DNA of 64,000 nucleotides, taken from Nautilus pompilius (Eukaryota; Mollusca; Cephalopoda; Nautilida; Nautilidae). A program made the position numbers and the translations under genes. Shown in pieces: positions 35,384 to 47,410 of this stretch. The notes beneath the pieces are model-generated. The model saw only the letters and a program-made list of their open reading frames with translations. It ran no database searches and had not been told where the DNA came from. Position 1 is the first letter of the stretch; each line of letters begins with the position of its first letter. The stretch lies in NCBI GenBank assembly GCA_018389105.1, contig JACATO010001004.1, positions 246,001 to 310,000 on the forward strand. Direction: 5' to 3'.

Positions 35384-38300
35384 GGTTCTGCCAGCCCAAT
35401 GTAAGGGATATTTTATTCTCTCTACTCTTCGTTGCTTGCGTGGAAACCGTTTTGTAAAAACAATAAGAAAATTCTCCAAATGCACGAAATCTAAAATACC
35501 AGAAGTCTATGATAAAAGAAGCGTGAAAAATAGAACAAATCTACACGCTACATTGAATATTCTATGCTTAACAAAATTATACATTATGTATGTTTTTTTT
35601 ACGTAAAACTGTAGTATTTCCTTGTATTTCATAATTTCGGTCATGGTGCTAAGTGAAATCCTGGACTGTTCTGCATGAAGCTGGTACATTTTTGCGAAAG
35701 ATCGTAATTGATTCCGTTGAATGATACCTTCTGTGCATGGCAACACTTACACAGCCAAACGATTAAACGTATCGCCATCGGTATCAAATGTTGTTCACGC
35801 ATTCTTTCCTTGTGTGATCCCGTGACACGGGATGAGAGATTCGAGCATTGCGTCTGTAAGGGCTCCTTCTGAGAAACGCTCATATCCGGCTTTAGAAACC
35901 TAAGATAAACTACAGATATGCTTCCTAATTAATACAACGTGTGGGAACTTCACAACCCTTTTATTTGCATGGCTGCCACTGTTAGCCTGCAAACTCAGTG
36001 GATATGCAAAAGCACAGTGGCACCTCCAACAATTCCTGAAAATTGAGTAACTTTTTTTAGTTTTTAGGTACCATCTGTTTAAATGTAGCGTTTTCATGGT
36101 TTTGCACATTTTCACATACTAAGCCTAACGTCTGTTGACAGAAGACTCCGGAAAAACTGGGGAGTGGCACCACCTAGCGAGTTAAAGGATGTATTAGCGG
36201 CCAAGAATCTCTTGAACTTTGGTGTAACTTGGTCAGCAGAAGCCTTTGAGCCCTAAAACTGCTTAATTCATTCCTCCTCGATACTGCCAGAAATGCCGTG
36301 TTCCGCACTCTATAGATAAATAAATGATCGCCCGAAGATATCGGCGACGAGATACTTCAATGCCCAATTAGCTTTAAGTGTCTTTCGAGCCGATCTGGCA
36401 CGAACCCTTAATTGGAAGGTGGACGATCGAGTGCAAAAGATACCCCAAACAACATGATGAACGCCCTATTCGGGCTGAAGCTTTGTCGATGTATTCATCA
36501 ATACCTGACGCTATAAGAAAGCCAGGAACAACTTCAAATAAATACATAACAATGCTGTAAAAATCATCAGAAACAATTTGCTTTTTTATATACCTATTGC
36601 AATTTATTGTCATTTGTATTTTGCGAAATTTTTTTCCGATGATTACCTTATCCCCAAGAGTGGATTATTTGATTCCAGTAGCTGTATCTCTGGACCAAAA
36701 AAATTCGCTTTTGCGAGTTTGAAGGTATCAAGGAACCATGTTCACACAGTTTACTAATTTTCATAATTAATGTCATGTAGACACCACGTAAAATGATTTT
36801 TTTTCCGGTTCTTTATAGCTTTCCCACAAAAAAGGGAACAAGTAGAGGTGCTTCTTAGGCTTATCTCATATTTTATACCTGAAAAGAAAAAAAAAAAACC
36901 TATTTAGTGTGGAATTTAACATCATTTTCCCGGCATTATTCCCCTGTCGATTTAACGCCATTTTCCTTTCCGTCGAGTTATTAGACAACACTCTCCGCAC
37001 TTCTTCCACAACGGCATTTAGCGGGGCTGCGAGAGGAGGAGGAGGAGGCTGAACAAGACCACACTTCAGGCTCTTTCTGTCACGAAGCTGACGCATAATT
37101 TTCCATCCAGAAAAGTAACTCCTTAAACGTCTGTATGTAATTTTTCGCAGCGCGCGAGGCGATTTTCTGACTTAAGCGAACTCAAGCGCAAACAAGGGGG
37201 GGGACAGGCCAGCCCCTTGCCCCGTCGTGCGACGAACGCCAATTCTAGCAGAGCTCACGCTGCCTACATCTGTACCCAGAAGGAAAAATCGCGGTCGTAA
37301 TTAGCTGGTCTGGTCCATCGGAATAACGTCCCTAAAAGTCCGATTCTATTATATGTATATTGTAGTCAGAATCCGGTGAATATTTTGGCCACGGGAAGTG
37401 TTATCGATCCTAGCTTCTTTTTAAAAAAAAAACAACAAACTATTATTAAAGTATCGTTATCGTTATTATTATTGTCAAAATGACAAGTTGTTTTATGGTT
37501 TACATATGAAATATCGCTGAAAATTGAATTTTTTTTTACCAGACAGTCTCAGATCTTTTAGCATCGTGTTTACTTGCTTCAGAAACATGGGAAAAATCAA
37601 TGGAAATACCGAAGAGACTAAGATCTGTTAGGCATTTATTAGTTTGGAGTAGCGAAAGACTCGTTTCCTTAAAGTTTCATTTTTTTTACTCTTCCTGGAT
37701 CTTTTCCAGGTATTACCATAAACACTCGGATAGTATACCTGAGCGAGGAGCTTACTCTGAATGGTTATTTACCACGCGATGCAGCCGTTGTCCAAATATC
37801 TACATCGCCTTAGAGTTCGATGCTTTTGCTCGATGATCGTCCAATCTTGTAGTTTTCTGAATTCTTTCGAAAAAAATGTGACAATTTGAAATTAGACATA
37901 CAAATTCGTGGTTCTCTAAAAGACCGCACGAATAATGACAGGTGCGAGTCAACTAAAAGTATCCAAAAACAGATGTAAAGTTATCCTGGATACAAAGTCA
38001 AGCTATGTGAGCATTATTTGAAGTTAGAACTCCTTTTTGCAGGTCTATGTGGACCAGAAACTTCTGGCGATGGCTGTACTTCTTATGGTATCTCGTCTAC
38101 CTGCATCTTAGCATATGGCAGTTTGTGATTGATTTAAAATGAGAGGAAACCATCACTGCCGTTCAGAATGTCTTCTTCCTTTTTGTAAATGCATTTATAC
38201 AGGTGTGTCGGAACTTTACACACTCTTTCTGGTATGGGACGTTTTGCGTGAGTTAAGGTTGCTTTATAATTAAAAACAAATGTTTACAAATTAATTTTTT

Positions 38301-39728
38301 GTAGATCGTTCTGTTTAAAGTGAATGTAATGTCTCGTTATGTGCTTATAGATAAAATGATTGTCCACAGCTTACAGCGATAAGCCATTTAAAACAGCAGA
38401 ACGGAATATAATAAGAGAATAGTTAAACAATAATTTTCACTTTCTTCCAGCAAGTTAGACCGTAAAACAGAATGTCAGCTTCTTCCGTGGTTTGCTGCCT
38501 CTTGATCATTGGAACGTTATTTAAATTCTGACCTAATCTCGGTTCTTGTTTCCGGTCAACGACCAAAGCGAGGTAGCGGAGAGCATTTCCTGTCGGTGGG
38601 CAGCGACCCCGAGTATCCACGGAACAGCTGCGTGTTGCAATTTCGCATAAAACATTTGCAAAAAATCCCAACCCCATCATTTTTTCTTCTTTTTCTCTCC
38701 CCCCTCCCCAACCCACTCTCTTCATCTTTAAAAGAGGCCAGCCGATAAGAATCTCCTCGCGACGAAACGTCACGTGTCGCAGAAGACCGCTATAGTCACT
38801 TCGCCGGGCCGCCAGGTGGCGAAAAATTGCGTCCTCTTCGTTGCTGATAATGTGAGAGTGTGCTCGTCGGGAATTAAGTGGAAGGAAGGTGTGCTTTGTG
38901 ACGCAGTGTGCTCATAGATCGCGAAAGGTCCACATGGTGTCGGCAGGACCTTTACATATAGTTTAGTCTTATCGATCTTGGAGCACGCAAAAAGGTAAAG
39001 GCCGCCTTTATACGGAATTTACTATTATCCGTGATTAATACCGTCACGATGACCAGAAGATGAACTTCTCGTTGACAGCAGCCATTGTATTTCTAAAATA
39101 ATTATTATTAATTCGTGTTTCGAACGTAATCTCCTTATTTCGCAGTTCTCCTCAGCTATGTCGATCATACGATCAAAAACACAACTAAATTAAATCCTTC
39201 CAAATTGTGCCGTTTGTGCGCTGACGTTTGTCTGGCGCGGTTGTCGCTACTCGGCACACCGCCATATCTCCTTAACAGTGTTCATGCCAGAGCTCTGGGC
39301 AGGGAAGTGTGCTACACTCGAAATACCGCCCACTCCTTCACCCTACAAACCTTCGTCCGTCACTCCTGCCTGTGTGCTTTGTGATTGTTATCGTGTTGCA
39401 CATTACAATTCTTAAATTATAGAACAACAACAGTGCCGTATTGATGTCAATTGTTTTAAGTACGTACTCCGAACAAATAGAACAGCAGCTCCCTCTCCCA
39501 CACCCATCCATTCGGCTACTGAAGATTATATTTATTCACGCCGGGATCTCGTACGATGTTCTTAGAACCGACTGTTGCTTATTGTTTGGAGTCGGAGTTT
39601 GTCAGCATGAAGGATTTGAGTGGTCAGAAAACTGAAGACGAGCGAGAACCTGTTTGTTTCTGATAGACGCAGAGAAAGCATCCCGCGTTCACGTACACTT
39701 CTTCACCCATCCACAGGTTCCATCAACA
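35382..39728. other. Gene-free stretch
   Basis: No recognised gene. Short frames at 36378-36560 (plus) and 36866-37096 (minus, containing a Pro run and a VVEEVRRVLSNN stretch) have slightly protein-like composition but no domain, and are not called. A CTCF-like motif lies at 38809-38821. Confidence 0.45.
38809..38821 (+). promoter_or_regulatory. CTCF-like motif
   Basis: CCGCCAGGTGGCG matches the core CTCF consensus CCASYAGRKGGCR with one difference at the third base. It sits in a short CpG-rich patch. Single matches occur by chance. Confidence 0.2.
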
Positions 39729-39730
39729 TA

Positions 39731-41166
39731 CAGCGGTGTGCAAAAGTGTTGCATAAACTCTACACAGCTATCTAATCAATTCAGATTCTATTCCAATTAT
39801 GCAGGAAGTGATCAGATCTGTCAATAATGAGTAGAATATCCGAAATTCTTGATAACTTGTTCACAACGACGAGGCATGCTGGCTACCAAACGCTGACAAT
39901 TGTCACTACTGAACTCCGACCAGGATTCCTCGATATTCCGTTTCAAATCGGTTTTTTGGCACTAACGCTGAGTTTAATCGAGTGCCAAATGTTTTCGATG
40001 GGATTGAGATCCGGGCTTTGAGCCGGCCAGTCGAGGAAGGGGATTCGCAACTCTGCCATCAAGGCCTCGACACTCCTAGCTGTGTGGATGGGGGCGTTGT
40101 CCTGCTGATAGATGGCCGTCAGGGGCATGTGGTCACACATACACGGTTCGACAATGTCCGAGACGATCTTAGCATAGTCATGATCATTCATTTAACCCTC
40201 CACGTTATGCAACAGACTGACACCGGACGATTGAAAACAGCCCTAAACCATGGCCGAATCTCCCCCTGCTCGCAGAGTCGGTCGAGTGCAACTAGGATGG
40301 TATTTCTTGGACACCGATCGCCGAACGTACGCCCGACCCGCCGAGTGGACCCTCACGAATTTGCTTTCGTCGGAAAACAACACTCGGGACCACTGGGCCA
40401 CGGTCCAGTGGAGATGGTTGCGAGCCCACTGCAGTCGCTTTCGACGATTGTCCAGACTGATGAACGGCTTCTTCTGTGCCGATCGCCCGAACAGTCTCAT
40501 GTGGATCAAACGCCGTCTGATGGTGCACGAGGCCAACTGGATCCCATGGTGCCTTGACGAGGCGGTCTGGATGTCGGTGTAAGTGCGGAATCGGTCCGGG
40601 TTCGACATGTGGGCGATCAGATGATCCTGTCGAGCCGTCGTTTTCCGCTGTCTGCCGGCTCTGCGTTTCGAAATTAGGCTCCCGTCGGTTTTCCAACGTC
40701 TCAGGGAGCGAGATATCGCCGACTGATTGCAACCGATACGATTCGCAACGACCCACTCAGTTTCACCATCTTCTTTCACGCGAACGATTGTGGCCGGCTG
40801 TTCGGGGGTCAAATATCGGGCTCTCGCCATCACTATATCGAACAAAAATGAATCAGAATAGTGGAGAATGACAGTTTTTCATGTTTATATTCTACTATCC
40901 TAAACTATCATAGCACAAAATATATATTCTAATTTTTTGTGATTTATGCAAACAGTTTTGCATATGTCGATTTCATGCAAATTATTTTATTAATATTTAA
41001 ATTTTGACTGTGCAATTACAAAATGGATCTTAGTGTTATAGATCGTTTACAGACACCGATACCTTTCAATTAAAGCTGAAAACATACAATAGTTACTAAT
41101 TTCTACAAAATAAGAACCCATCTTCTAAGTCTGGTCATTTTTATGTAAGACTTTTGCACACCGCTG
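39731..41166 (-). mobile_element. Tc1-like DNA transposon, both ends present
   Basis: The 1,436-bp element is bounded by inverted repeats starting CAGCGGTGTGCAAAAGT. The two ends match at 25 of the first 27 positions. TA dinucleotides flank it at 39729-39730 and 41167-41168, as expected for Tc1/mariner integration. The single gene lies on the minus strand in the interior. Two stops disable it, but the ends look usable, so it could be mobilised only by a transposase supplied from elsewhere. Confidence 0.95.
39943..40845 (-). pseudogene. Tc1-like DD34E transposase with two in-frame stops
   Basis: One frame of about 300 codons runs the full length; the likely start is ATG at 40830 (MARARYLTPEQ). 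The N-terminal half has a paired helix-turn-helix (VANRIGCNQSAISRSLRRW) and a GRPR-like linker (AGRQRKTT). The catalytic triad is complete: Asp in FSDESKF, Asp in QQDNAPIHTA and Glu in SPDLNPIENIW. The last two are separated by 34 residues, which defines DD34E. TAG at 40243-40245 replaces the Trp of the conserved VWGCF block. TAA at 40192-40194 lies just before MNDHDY. No frameshift was seen, so decay is recent. Confidence 0.93.
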
Positions 41167-41168
41167 TA

Positions 41169-43045
41169 CGTATATACTTTTAAACAACCTCGTTAGATAC
41201 GGTGCGTATATAGACTGCCTGATAACGACGGGAATTAAATAGCCGGTTTTAACAAGGTACCAATAGCTGGTACCGTTTCGTTGATCAGTCCGATCTTGGT
41301 CAGATCGTCCATCATCGCCCTCGACGTTAGGAAGTCCATCCCAACGTTTCGCATTCCCGTGCCCGCTATCATACCGCTGTGGTCTCGATAACAAGAAACT
41401 CCCAGTTATCTGCCCGGCGGAGGGCGTCCAACAAAAACAGTGGCGTTCGAAATAAGCTCAGGCGGCGGGGGTTTGTAGTGGAACACAATTCGCTACCAGA
41501 CCGGCGACGTGATAGATGGGGTTTGGGGCAACGGTCCCGTACTTCGCTGTCTGCGCTCTTTCCTCGTCCTCCGTTCGCATGCGTGCAAACCTGATAGAGG
41601 AAGCCAACCAGTGACGTCAGCAGCGGTTCTTCTCACTTACCAGAATGAATCAGCAACAACAACCAAAAAATATGGTTCTTATCAGTGTTTCCCTTCTGAC
41701 TGGGCAGACAGCCGATTGCATGGATTCGTGACTAATGGCCTGGAAGCAGTCGACTCCGGCCAGGTTTAATACCGTTCTAGTTAAATAATAATAAAAAAAA
41801 AACATTCCACATTTACATAAATGTAGAAAATAAGCGTTAGATGTGGTTTTAGGTGCCATCTTGATGTTGTTAAGCATTTTAGACATCCGATTACTCAGAG
41901 TTGTTTAGTTTTCAAACGTGAACATATATTTACACTGACAACACAATAAATACATTATACACGAGTACGTCTTCCATCGATAAATATTTTTTTAGATTTT
42001 CTTACATTTGGCGATGTGATATTCAGCAAGAAATTGCTTAGATACAATAATTGATCTTTAAGATTTTGCTTAAAACTCCAAATAGGGTCATTATTTTGAT
42101 AGAGAAGCGGTGACGATTAAACATTTCTCCAGGTTCGACTCTCTTTTCTTTCCACACCCAAATATGTAAACCGCCCCTAACCACAGCAGCTGCTCAAGGT
42201 GGTTGTCGACACGTACTCAAACCTTAACATTTGATAATAGTCTGGAATCATTTTTGGGCCTCGAATGAACTCCGTGCCGTATATATAAGATGTCGCAAGG
42301 GTCTTTTAATTCAAGGCATAATTTTTCAATAGTACTGGCACCGGGGTTTTTAAAGATGCCATGGTGGCGGGTTAAATGTATGTCATCTGCTACATAAAAA
42401 TACTTCTAGCTGCATATCCCATAAACTATACCAGACAGTGTCGTAAAACGTATTTCTCAGTCGTTTACATTAATTCAGATGATTTGTTTGCTGTTCGGGG
42501 AGCTGGCAAATACTGCGAACGTCACATTTACAATTATTATGGTTCCTTTTCCCCTTAAGGTAAAATTTTAAAATTATATTCTCTCTATCTAGCAGACATT
42601 ATGACCAATTTTCATTCCCATCACAATTCGCCACACACCTGACAGACGACAGCAGCGGCTGTCCGGCGAACGACAAACAGTAACGCGAATTTGCTCTTAA
42701 TTTGGTAATCTGCTAAGTTCTCCGCCTCTCGGAACTATATCAGAGCGAAGGAATTACACTGAGAGTCGCAATATTCCAGTTATTATTCCAAATAAGATCT
42801 GTGCTTGACAACATTACGAGCCGGTAGACGTTTCGTCTTTTCTCTTTGGGGACAAAATTAAGATGAATTCTCGAAAAAAATCTCAAAGACGCAGAATCAA
42901 CCTCTGACTCGTCAGTCATTCCAACACTCACCGCCACACACACACACACACCCAAATCCGTCTCTCTTGTACGTCCGCTTCAGGCCAATCCCTCAGCTAC
43001 TCCTGACGTTTCCGTATTTCAACGAGAAAGTCGTCTTTCCACCTG

Positions 43046-43048
<3 letters not shown>
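41169..43048. other. Gene-free stretch
   Basis: No supported gene. One isolated TGACGTCA lies at about 41612. The segment 42120-42170 (CTTTTCTTTCCACACCCAAATATG) faintly resembles the SINE tail at 10.2 and 18.9 kb. Confidence 0.45.
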
Positions 43049-43092
<44 letters not shown>

Positions 43093-43093
43093 C
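43049..43093. repeat. (CT)n microsatellite
   Basis: About 45 bp of CT repeat with one interruption. Confidence 0.93.
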
Positions 43094-45251
43094 GGAGGCG
43101 CGGCGCCCTTAGCCGACATCCATCGAGAATTATCCCCCCCTAACCAACCGCTTCGTCCGCGATGATCAAAGCGAAGACTGGGCACGCGCGGCGACTGCCA
43201 GGATCTCCGTGACGGTTCGGCTCTTCCGGTGCCGGTGCCGATAAACAAGCGCATTTAGGTCCAACTTTTTATTATCAGATATTATTGAATATATATAACC
43301 CGGATTTTAAAAGTAAGTAAATACATAGTTTAAATTTATCGGGGTTTCTTTTAGCAGCCGTAACGACGCTGCTATGGGAAGAGAGGAGACTCTGTCGAGG
43401 CCCCAAACGTAATAAAGAGGAGTGGGGGCTGCTATGTGTTTTAGAATTCAATAAACCTGCGTAATGGCGTTCGATATTCTGGCAAGAGAGGTGATTTATG
43501 GCGCAGGTCAGCGGGCGGGTGAGTGTTTGTTGCGAGTTTTATATGAAACAGAAACAGCTGTACAAAGAATACGAGGCGAGCCGGAAAATTTTCTAAAAAA
43601 ACTTGGTAATTAAGTTTTTCTTTCTTAACCGAAAATATGTCCGGTGGGGGAGAGGAGGGAAGAGGAGGGGAGAGACAGATATTGGCAACGGACTGGAGCG
43701 TCGCGCCATCAATAACCGACTGTGAAAGGATTGGAAATAAAGCCACAGACCGGGAGGGGGGTAGGTAGAGGAGAGCTGGGAGGTCTCCGCCGATCCGTCG
43801 AGTCTCTCGATTCTGACGGGGGCCGAATCCGTGCGGTGGGAGACAACGAGATTCAGCACCAGGCCGGAGCAGTAAGATGCGGTGTGGAGTGTGGGCTTAT
43901 CGTGCGGATTGTGTTTGACGTGTGCCGACATTCACAAGGTACACAACTCTGGTGGGGGGGGAACGCGTTGCCACGCATGCGTCAAGTGGGGCTCGGCTTT
44001 CCCGACTGTGGTGGGAAGAGCCAAAATGGGAACCTTAATTTTAGATGTAGGAGGAAAACGAAGTGTCAAAATTTTTATCAGGGAACTTTCCCAAAGCTAC
44101 CCATTTCCACAGAAGAGAACTGGGGCCTCTCAACCGTAGCACCCCCCACAGAGTAATGATGGTATAACTCATGGTATTATATACCACAAGACCGATACAG
44201 TGTATCGTGATTGCCGCCATGGTAATGGTAAGAATACAACAGGTGTTAGCTTTCGATTTTGGTGAAACATTTCATTCAGCCATAGAGCCATCAAAGAATG
44301 TGGTTTTATATGAGGGCCTCGACAAGCAAATGATCGATAAGTTGCTCTGGACAGTGCGGGTTCGATTACAGTAAAAAAAAATAAGTAGCCTCAGTGGTTT
44401 TTCATAAATGCGATAACTTCATTTTACCCGGAAAATTTGGATAGAGAGACATGATGTCATCCATATCTTCAGTGACGTCGCAGTAATATGACGGTCTCCG
44501 GTCTGGCGGTGGAGTCCCTGCATACACGATAAAGATATATTAAGTTGCAACCTTAACTTTGTTTTACGTACAGTAATATATTCAATGACTGTTGCAAAAA
44601 ATGCAGCCAGATTGGTTCACTGCTGTTTTTTTGAAATATCTCTTGTCAGCAATGCTACTGTTTTTCTTTAAAAATTGAAATTCTCTTTATTCTTGGCAAT
44701 ATAAATTTGACTATGGCACATTTAGGCTAAGATGGTGATTAGCTTTTGGCATTTGATATGGAAGAATGATTCTGACTGAGGAACAGGTAGAGGCGGACAT
44801 CGGGACAGTGACTCGATGTCTCACACAACGAAAAGAATATAGCAGTCAGCAGCTGTAGGTCCGGATGGTGAGCATCAATTACAGCAATTAAAAGGAACTC
44901 TCACTCAACTACTCCCACAAGACAATAAAGAAGAAGGATTCGGATAAACTTAAGAAATCTTCGGTTGTAGAAGAGAAAGAAGGGAGCAGCTTTCTAGTTT
45001 TGTTTTCCCCTTTGAGGCCAAAGGTAAGCAGAGTGTGTAGGCAATCACGCCTCACCTTTGGAAATCTACTTTCGAAATGTCATTTACGGATGTGAGCTTC
45101 GTTCATAGTCGGAGTGAAACTCGCTGCCCTTATAAGTCTGCATTTACACTTTTGTGGGTGTGTCAGCCGGAGGACCATTACGATTTGGAAATGGTTTGAA
45201 TTTGAGCGTGTAGACGTCAGTACAATTTCCGGTATGCACACATTTCCCTAA
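43094..45251. other. Gene-free stretch
   Basis: No recognised gene. Overlapping frames at 43722-44156 and a 67-codon frame at 44171-44374 (with FDFGETFHSAIEPSKNVV) look mildly protein-like, but I cannot assign them. Confidence 0.4.
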
Positions 45252-45515
45252 ATGAAAATCCGTGGACCGCAACAAAAGAAGATTATGCTCCCCGAAACGT
45301 TACATAAGGCGAATATATTTCAGCGCCAGCTGTATCTTCCTGATGTAAAACTGTCGGTGGGTGAACTCATACTAGGTACGAACAAACAACAGCATATTTC
45401 ATCGGATGGGAGAACAGGTAAGCCAGAAGAAATCAGAATAACGTTTCGATTTCTCGTTGAGAGCCCCGCCAGGGGAAACTTGAAAAAAGAGCCGACCGCT
45501 GTTATCACGTGCTGA
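45252..45515 (+). pseudogene. 87-codon frame, possible BEL/Pao retrotransposon fragment
   Basis: ATG at 45252 opens 87 codons to TGA. The stretch LPDVKLSVGELILGTN followed by DGRTGKPEEIRITFRF and VESPARG resembles the layout of the BEL/Pao segment after the aspartic protease: a V-x-LLIG-x-N block, then a D/E-x-x-x-G-x-x-EP-A-x-RT block, then a GW-x-x-x-GP block. The match is loose: the usual LGW is replaced and no neighbouring reverse transcriptase was found. Alternatives are an unrelated small exon or chance. Confidence 0.2.
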
Positions 45516-47229
45516 CAGCGGAGGATGCTGTATTAGAATGAATCAGTGTAGGCGACAACCCGTATTGGCCACCTTTTGCTTTATCGTCACGATCCTGTTC
45601 TCCCCCCTCCCTCCGCCATTACCAGCCGGAAGAACTCGTCGAAGTCAACTCCCAGTCTCTTGTTTTCCCAAATCAAAAAACGCGCACCTGCATTTCTCGG
45701 AGTACACGCCAAAGTAGAAAGTCGAGCCGCGGGAAAGGATTCCAGCGACTCGAAAACATGAAACCTCTTTCGCAGAGCAGGCAAGTACCCGTGAGTGCAG
45801 GATTGTTAATCTAAAGCTGGATAGTAAAACTGCTGGCGGGAACCGCTGTAGTGGTACTTTTAGTTAACTACTGCTTCATTAGACCAATTTCTCTGGTCGC
45901 CGTGCTCCGTTCGAGAGGAAATTGATTTCAGACGGACGGATTCGACGGCCCCCCCTCGAGAGATCGTCATTAGTCTCTTATAGGTGGGCACCGATCCAAA
46001 AAAAAACAAGGAAATTGCATTTCTGTCAGACTGCACACGAATTCGAGAACTTGTCTCGAGTAAAAGAATTACCGATAGATGGCGACAAGGTTGAGCGGCT
46101 TTGCGTTTTATGCGCAAAAAGACGAGTTTTATAAAATGGGATAATTATACTGAGGCTTCAAACTGAACTCGAGGCGAGATGCATTTACCTGACGAAGATA
46201 TAATTTCAATCAAGGCCGGTTACAAGGGCTGGACAAGAAAACCCCGATTTCTTTGACGATCGGTGTGTGATATAATTATCAATTTCCATTGTTCGTTTTT
46301 TGTTGTTTTTTTAAACGCTTTTCCCTAAACCAGGAAGCTTAATACCTGCTGTTCTAGCGTGCCGCCAGTTGAGCTTCGTCCCCTCGATCAATCCAGTCAG
46401 GTTGGGGCTGTCTCCTTCACCCTTTCTCGACAGTGCCGTCTCCGCTAAGAGTTTTTTTTGAAACCCCCCTACCCGATGCCGTTCAATATTCTTCAGGCCG
46501 AGCTGATGGTTGCGGCGACCCCTTTTCAGAAACCTACTCTTCCACGCACGGCTTTCGCGGTTGCCCTACGGGAAGACTTGGTTGAGTTGTGGGTGGGGAG
46601 TGGGATGTAAAAGTGGTAGATCTCCAGTGAAGGGCTGAACAAGAGGTGATGACCGACTCGAAGAAGAGGCACACATCTTCACGACGCTTACTCTACTTCA
46701 CGTTTAAACGTCATGTAAATGCCGAATAAAGGCAGTCTCTTGGACATTAAAGGCAAAGTAAAGAGTTTGAACAGCGGGAAAGTAACGTGGCAGTTAAGGA
46801 TAATTTTTTAAAAATATAAACCTTTTGGATGTCACTGGATACATGACCAGCATCACATCTAAACAAGAATAATTTTTTTTTTTAAAAAAAAACAGAGAAA
46901 GAGAAGACGGAAACTAAAGAACCGAAATCCAGTTCACAACTGACAGTTTATGTGCGAATACCGAGGCGAGAGCTTAAATAAAACAAACATTGTGGTATAT
47001 GAGGGGAGGGAGTCAGAAAAGATTGAGGAAAGAAGAAACAAACAAATTAGCTAAGTGTTATGGGAGTGTGGGAAAACATAAACCAGTTTAAACTTTTACA
47101 CGTGTATAAAACCCAGTTAGTGTCTTGGAGTCAGAGAAGGACCTGACCGAACCATCCGACGACGTCGTCAGTATCTTCATGTAAGAATATTTATTCAGGC
47201 TGAGCAGAATAAGTCGTGGGAATGTGACC
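45516..47229. other. Gene-free stretch
   Basis: No gene recognised. A T11/A10 palindromic tract lies at about 46873-46893. Confidence 0.5.
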
Positions 47230-47410
47230 GGACATAAACTGGCGGCCGATGGGACCAGTGATTGGGCTACAGTTATCAAAACAGAGTCCCGAATTCGATA
47301 CCCGGCCGCGATCGGCATACTTCCGTGCTACGGTTTCTTCTCGCTCTTACCCCACCACCGGCCAGCCAGCCAGCCGTCTGTACGGGCGTGTGAAAGAGTT
47401 CTAGTGAGCC
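47230..47410 (+). mobile_element. SINE-like element
   Basis: An A-box-like ACCAGTGATTGGGCTAC at about 47254 and B-box-like ATTCGATAC at 47293-47301 within CCGAATTCGATACCCGG have tRNA-type spacing. A (CCAG)n tract follows at 47353-47366. No full cloverleaf forms. Boundaries are approximate. Confidence 0.35.

Noticed and set aside
35255..35606. 121-codon plus-strand frame across a GA repeat
   Set aside because: The first half is microsatellite and the second half has no domain or conserved composition.
41200..41440. Minus-strand peptides such as LLDALRRADNWEFLVIETTA beside the Tc1 insertion
   Set aside because: Protein-like on reading, but split between frames and without a recognisable family. 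Too weak to call.
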